Source: Oscillospiraceae bacterium
GTDB lineage: Bacteria; Bacillota; Clostridia; Oscillospirales; Oscillospiraceae
Direction of reading: 5' to 3'
Assembly: GCA_015068065.1 (NCBI GenBank)
Contig: SVLE01000009.1
Coordinates: forward strand, 1 to 55,003
DNA length: 55,003 nucleotides
The notes beneath the pieces are model-generated. The model had not been told where the DNA came from. It worked only from the letters and a program-made list of their open reading frames with translations, and did no database searches. The position numbers and the translations under genes are program-made. Position 1 is the stretch's first letter; every line of letters begins with the position of its first letter. Shown one piece after another: positions 51,418 through 55,003 of the stretch.

Positions 51418-52166
51418 GCAGCTACGACTTTCTGGCCAGCTGCTACGATGAGCTGACCTACGATGTGGACTACTCCGCTTGGGCAGACTACATCGAAGCT
51501 CATTTTCAAAAGCGCGGACTGCCGGGTAAGACTGTGCTGGATCTGGCCTGCGGCACAGGTTCTCTGACAAAGGAACTGGCTCTGCGCGGTTACGAGATGA
51601 TCGGCGTTGATTTGTCCGGCGATATGCTGGCCGAGGCTGCGGAAAAAAACCGTAATTTGGACGCCATTCCCCCTATCTTTCTGTGCCAGAGCATGGACAA
51701 GCTGGATCTGTACGGCACCATCGACGCCTGTGTGTGCTGTCTGGACAGCGTAAACTATGTGACCAACCCCAAAAAGCTGCAAAAAGCCTTTGAGAGGGTG
51801 CATCTCTTCCTTATGCCCGGCGGTGTGTTCCTCTTTGACATCAACACCCCGGAAAAACTCACCGGACTTGACGGACAGATCTTTCTGGACGAGACGGAGG
51901 ATACCTACTGCGTGTGGCGGGCAGAATATTCCAAGCGCAGACGGGTATGCTCCTACTTTATGGACATCTTCCGTCTGGACGAAGAAGCCGGCTTGTGGGA
52001 CCGGGGCGAGGAACTGCACGAGGAATACGCCTACACCCCTCAGGAGCTGGAAGAATACCTGCGCCGGGCCGGATTCAAGGATATTCGGCAATACGGCAAT
52101 CTGAAAATGCGCAAGCCCATTCCCGGCGAGGACCGCATTTTCTTTGTGGCAAGAAAGGATAAATAA
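51414..52166 (+). CDS. Class I SAM-dependent methyltransferase
   Basis: A 250-residue protein with N-terminal YDFLASCYDELT, motif I VLDLACGTGSLT (about 41-52), the acidic residue after LDLYGT and motif IV DSVNYV. The acceptor is unknown; similar YodH/UbiE-like proteins modify small molecules. Coupled to yerC by 4-base overlap and followed after 2 bases by hslO. Confidence 0.87.
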   Translation: MSSYDFLASCYDELTYDVDYSAWADYIEAHFQKRGLPGKTVLDLACGTGSLTKELALRGYEMIGVDLSGDMLAEAAEKNRNLDAIPPIFLCQSMDKLDLYGTIDACVCCLDSVNYVTNPKKLQKAFERVHLFLMPGGVFLFDINTPEKLTGLDGQIFLDETEDTYCVWRAEYSKRRRVCSYFMDIFRLDEEAGLWDRGEELHEEYAYTPQELEEYLRRAGFKDIRQYGNLKMRKPIPGEDRIFFVARKDK

Positions 52167-52168
52167 CC

Positions 52169-53047
52169 ATGCGTGACGAGATCGTAAGAGCAATTACCGG
52201 TGACGGCCTCATTCAGGCCGCCGCCGTCACCGGACGCGGCATTGTGGAGCGCGCCCGCAACATCCATACCACTACTCCTGTGGCTACTGCCGCGCTGGGC
52301 CGTACCCTTATGGGTGCTTCCCTCATGGGTGACGCTCTGAAGGCTGAGGAAGGCTCCCTCACCCTGCAGATCAAGGGCGGCGGCCCCATTGGAACGGTGC
52401 TCGCTGTCTCCGACAACCACGGAAATGTACGCGGATACGTCACCGAGCCCCATCTGGAGCTGATGGAAATTGAGCCCGGCAAGCTGGACGTGGGCAAGGC
52501 CGTGGGCGAAACAGGTACCCTGACCGTCATCAAAGACTTGAATATGAAAGAGCCCTATGTGGGCAGCATAGGCATGTTCACCGGCGAGATTGCCGACGAT
52601 CTGGCTATGTATTTTGTGGAGAGCGAGCAGATCCCCACCGCCTGCGCTCTGGGCGTGTTGGTAGATACCGACCAGTCGGTGGCCGCCGCAGGCGGCTACC
52701 TCATTCAGCTGCTCCCCGGTGCCGACCTTGACATGATCGAAAAAATCGAAGCCGGTGTGCGCAGAGTCGGCTCTGTGTCCAAGGCTCTGATGGGCGGTCT
52801 GGATGCGGCAGGCCTGCTGCGGGAGGTGCTGTCCGATTTCAAACTTGAGATTCTGGACACCCACCCGGTGGAATACCGCTGCTACTGCTCCCGGGATCGC
52901 GTGGAGCGCGCCCTGATCAGCATGGGCCGTGAAGAGATGGAAGAGATGATCGAGGAGCAGGGTCAGGCAGATTTGACATGCCAGTTCTGCGACAATGTAT
53001 ATCACTTTACAAAAGATGAATTACAAGATATTCTGATAAATATGTGA
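52169..53047 (+). CDS. hslO: Redox-regulated chaperone Hsp33
   Basis: Heat-shock chaperone activated by disulfide formation. The 292-residue protein has the N-terminal domain RDEIVRAITGDGLIQAAAVTGRGIVERA and the C-terminal zinc-binding redox switch: CYC (about 237-239 in YRCYCSRDRVERAL) and CQFC (about 270-273). AAAGGA before the ATG; no gap to the methyltransferase. A strong terminator follows. Confidence 0.96.
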   Translation: MRDEIVRAITGDGLIQAAAVTGRGIVERARNIHTTTPVATAALGRTLMGASLMGDALKAEEGSLTLQIKGGGPIGTVLAVSDNHGNVRGYVTEPHLELMEIEPGKLDVGKAVGETGTLTVIKDLNMKEPYVGSIGMFTGEIADDLAMYFVESEQIPTACALGVLVDTDQSVAAAGGYLIQLLPGADLDMIEKIEAGVRRVGSVSKALMGGLDAAGLLREVLSDFKLEILDTHPVEYRCYCSRDRVERALISMGREEMEEMIEEQGQADLTCQFCDNVYHFTKDELQDILINM

Positions 53048-53050
53048 CGA

Positions 53051-53083
53051 AAAGGGAGCAGTTCAAATTGAACTGCTCCCTTT
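53051..53083. terminator. Bidirectional terminator between hslO and ansA
   Basis: AAAGGGAGCAGTTC/GAACTGCTCCCTTT, 14 bp with a 5-base loop. The ansA stop at 53095 lies just beyond it. Confidence 0.9.
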
Positions 53084-53094
53084 GCTGTTATCCC

Positions 53095-54096
53095 TTATTG
53101 AAACGCCAGAATATCATTTGCCACCGGGGCATAAAACATTTTTGCCACCTGTTTGGGATCCCCGGTCTGCCCCAGGATCCACATTAGTTTGGCGGTCACT
53201 GCCTCAGTGGTCATATCATAGGCCTCCAGCACGGGCAGGTCACGCTTGACAGCCGCACCCACATGGTAGACGGACAGGTCACTGCCCTCGTTCTCCACCT
53301 GCGTAGTCATGACTACCGTCTTGCCCGCATCCAAACCGGCCTTTACCGTTTCGTAATAGTCACCAACCTCATAGGCGGGCAGACCGCCCACGCCGAAACT
53401 CTCGATAATCAATGCGTCGTTGTTCTCCAACAGCCACGCCGCTGCTCCGCAGTCAAGTCCGGGGATCAGCTTGAGCAGGGCTACATGGTGGTTCAGCCGG
53501 TCATAAAACACCGGTTCTTCCTCATGCTCCGGTGCAATATAGCGGATCAGCCGCCCGTCCTGCACCATGGCAAGCAAAGGATAATTGATGCTGGAAAAGG
53601 CCTCGAAGCTTTTGCTGCGTGTCTTTCTGGCTCGGGTACCTAAAATCACCTTGCCGTTGAAGACCAGCATCACTCCCGCCATATCCGAGGCAGCTACGGT
53701 AAATGCATCACGCAAATTCTGCTTGCTGTCCGTGGTCTCAAATCCAATAGGCTTCTGCGCCCCGGTAAAAACAATTGGCTTAGGGCTGCCCTGTACCAGA
53801 TAACTCAGAGCGGCTGCCGTATAGGCCATGGTGTCCGTACCGTGGCAGATAACAAAGCCGTCGTAGTCCCTGTAGCGCTCCCGGACGGCCCGGGCAATCT
53901 GTACCCAGTGCCCCGGCATGATGTTCGTACTGTCCAGACTGAACAACTGTATGCAGTCCACCCGGCAAATGTCAGAGATGTCCGGGATATAGCGCAGCAG
54001 CTGGTCGCTGGTCAGTTCGGGAACAAGGCCGTTCTCCCCCAGTTCCGACGCAATCGTGCCCCCTGTTCCGATCATCAGGATCTTCCGCTTGTTCAT
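53095..54096 (-). CDS. ansA: Type I L-asparaginase
   Basis: Hydrolyses asparagine to aspartate and ammonia, in the cytosol for this type. The 333 residues start KRKILMIGTGGTIASELG (catalytic T14), with the second catalytic motif ICHGTDTMAYTA (threonine and aspartate about 87-88) and the lysine in RKTRSKSFEAF region. ATG at 54096 follows AAGGAG; a GTG two codons earlier is poorer. Lies 9 bases downstream of tsaD, so cotranscription is likely. Confidence 0.95.
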   Translation of the reverse strand: MNKRKILMIGTGGTIASELGENGLVPELTSDQLLRYIPDISDICRVDCIQLFSLDSTNIMPGHWVQIARAVRERYRDYDGFVICHGTDTMAYTAAALSYLVQGSPKPIVFTGAQKPIGFETTDSKQNLRDAFTVAASDMAGVMLVFNGKVILGTRARKTRSKSFEAFSSINYPLLAMVQDGRLIRYIAPEHEEEPVFYDRLNHHVALLKLIPGLDCGAAAWLLENNDALIIESFGVGGLPAYEVGDYYETVKAGLDAGKTVVMTTQVENEGSDLSVYHVGAAVKRDLPVLEAYDMTTEAVTAKLMWILGQTGDPKQVAKMFYAPVANDILAFQ

Positions 54097-54105
54097 AGAC
54101 ACTCC

Positions 54106-55003
54106 TTACCCCAGCGAGATGTCACGGGTGGCGTAGGCATTCAGATCCTGTCCCGCGGTGTGGCCCGCCAGATACTCGTAATAGCCCTGACAGCCGATCA
54201 TGGCGGCGTTATCGCCGCAATACTTCAGCTCCGGCATATAAAGGCGTACATTCTCGTCGGTGCAGGCCCGTTCAAGATCTGCCCGGATGCGGCTGTTGGC
54301 GGCCACGCCGCCGGCGATGGCCAGCTTACCGTAACCCGTCATCCGCACTGCGGCCATGGCACGGGGGACAAGGCTGTCGCTGATTGCCTGTCCAAAACTG
54401 GCGGCAAAATCGGGCAGATCCAACTCCTCACCCTTCTGCTGAGCGTTGTGCAGCAAATTTAATGCCGCCGTTTTCAGGCCGGAAAAGGACATATCAAGCT
54501 CCGAGCCCTGCACATGAGCACGAGGTAGCTCGTACCGGGTGGGGTCACCGTTTTTTCCCAAACGGTCCATGGGGGCGCCACCGGGGTAACCGATGTTGAG
54601 TACGCGTCCCACCTTGTCAAAGCACTCCCCCGCCGCATCGTCCCGGGTGCCACCCAGCACGGACATCTCCGTATAGCTTTTTACATCCACGATGATCGTA
54701 TTTCCGCCCGACACGCACAGGCAGACAAAGGGCGGCTCCAAATCGGCGTGGGTGATGTAGTTGGCCGCGATGTGTCCCCGGGTGTGGTGTACAGGGATCA
54801 GGGGCACTCCCATTCCGTAGGCGGCCGCTTTGGCGAAGTTCACCCCAACCAGCACCGCACCGATGAGACCGGGTGCGTAGGTCACCGCCACCGCGTCAAT
54901 GTCTTTTTTTGTCAGCCCAACCTGCTCCAGCGCCTGTTGGGTCAGACCGGTGATGGCCTCCACATGCTTACGGGAGGCGATCTCCGGTACTACGCCGCCG
55001 TAA
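54106..55003 (-). CDS. tsaD: tRNA threonylcarbamoyladenosine synthase TsaD, 5' end beyond window
   Basis: The ATPase-fold catalytic subunit that builds t6A37 in tRNAs reading ANN codons. The visible C-terminal 298 residues begin YGGVVPEIASRKH at the window edge. The metal-binding histidines lie in HHTRGH (about residue 76), and the ATP-binding segments are VSGGNT and GGVAANSRIR (near 240). About 35 residues at the N-terminus, by comparison with the family (about 335-340 residues), are outside the window. ansA follows. Confidence 0.96.
   Translation of the reverse strand, partial: YGGVVPEIASRKHVEAITGLTQQALEQVGLTKKDIDAVAVTYAPGLIGAVLVGVNFAKAAAYGMGVPLIPVHHTRGHIAANYITHADLEPPFVCLCVSGGNTIIVDVKSYTEMSVLGGTRDDAAGECFDKVGRVLNIGYPGGAPMDRLGKNGDPTRYELPRAHVQGSELDMSFSGLKTAALNLLHNAQQKGEELDLPDFAASFGQAISDSLVPRAMAAVRMTGYGKLAIAGGVAANSRIRADLERACTDENVRLYMPELKYCGDNAAMIGCQGYYEYLAGHTAGQDLNAYATRDISLG

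Noticed and set aside
51067-52193. Minus-strand frames antisense to yerC and the methyltransferase
   Set aside because: They run through the promoter and both clear plus-strand genes, with no family pattern.

Overview
The window looks like chromosomal DNA from an endospore-forming, low-to-mid GC Clostridia member, most likely an Oscillospiraceae/Ruminococcaceae-type gut anaerobe. The evidence is gene content: a SigH-like sigma factor, SpoIID and SpoIIM homologues, two CotF-like coat proteins, TIGR04086/YajC/Tgt/QueA and RuvCAB clusters as in Bacillota, a tRNA-sensing T-box, Mini-RNase III, RqcH and RsfS, plus strong AGGAGG-type ribosome binding sites. I saw no rRNA, tRNA, CRISPR array, prophage or complete insertion sequence. 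Nearly all of it is core genome, so the interest lies in unusual versions of core genes and in intergenic structure.

Layout: (1) 0.1-6.5 kb, minus strand: a DUF1858 protein, a zinc-ribbon protein, a SigH-like factor, glmM, and a ruvC-ruvA-ruvB run interrupted by small unknown, mostly membrane, genes. (2) 6.6-7.6 kb, plus: an acetyltransferase and ridA. (3) 7.6-14.5 kb, minus: spoIID-queA-tgt-yajC-TIGR04086, then spoIIM-xerD. (4) 14.7-17.5 kb, plus: asd-dapA-dapB (diaminopimelate/lysine synthesis). (5) 17.5-20.8 kb, minus: rqcH-mrnC, then two coat proteins and an unknown gene. (6) 20.9-22.9 kb, plus: a leucine-type T-box leader and a 2-isopropylmalate synthase. (7) 23-27.6 kb, minus: two tandem glutamate dehydrogenase genes, one lacking the catalytic lysine, and gltX. 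(8) 27.7-29.5 kb, plus: a large unknown membrane protein. A small GIY-YIG gene lies opposite it. (9) 29.9-34.3 kb, plus: a 276-nt inverted-repeat, probably structured, leader in front of trpS, then wecA/tagO-wecB and an anchored extracytoplasmic protein. (10) 34.2-35.3 kb, minus: a three-gene unknown cassette; then a plus-strand phosphodiesterase and a minus-strand ECF transporter S-component. (11) 36.5-46.2 kb, minus: a long run smc - zinc ribbon - ftsY - small zinc-ribbon gene (frame broken) - rph - rdgB - yhbY - nadD/yqeK fusion - LCP protein - rsfS, with a clear promoter before smc and a terminator after rsfS. (12) 46.3-55 kb: EamA transporter, small membrane protein, mpg, HAD phosphatase, AGCS symporter, a DUF3298-like protein, yerC-methyltransferase-hslO, ansA and a tsaD gene cut by the window end.

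The genes serve translation and RNA maturation (trpS, gltX, tgt, queA, rph, mrnC, rsfS, rqcH, tsaD), DNA repair and chromosome handling (ruvABC, xerD, smc, mpg), envelope synthesis (glmM, dap genes, wecA/wecB, LCP), nitrogen and amino-acid metabolism (gdhA, leuA, ansA, AGCS) and sporulation. Convergent gene pairs are mostly separated by one strong bidirectional hairpin, and several stop codons lie inside these hairpins. The two observations most worth following are the glutamate dehydrogenase paralogue whose active-site lysine and asparagine are both glycine, and the 27-bp inverted-repeat element between a good promoter and trpS.
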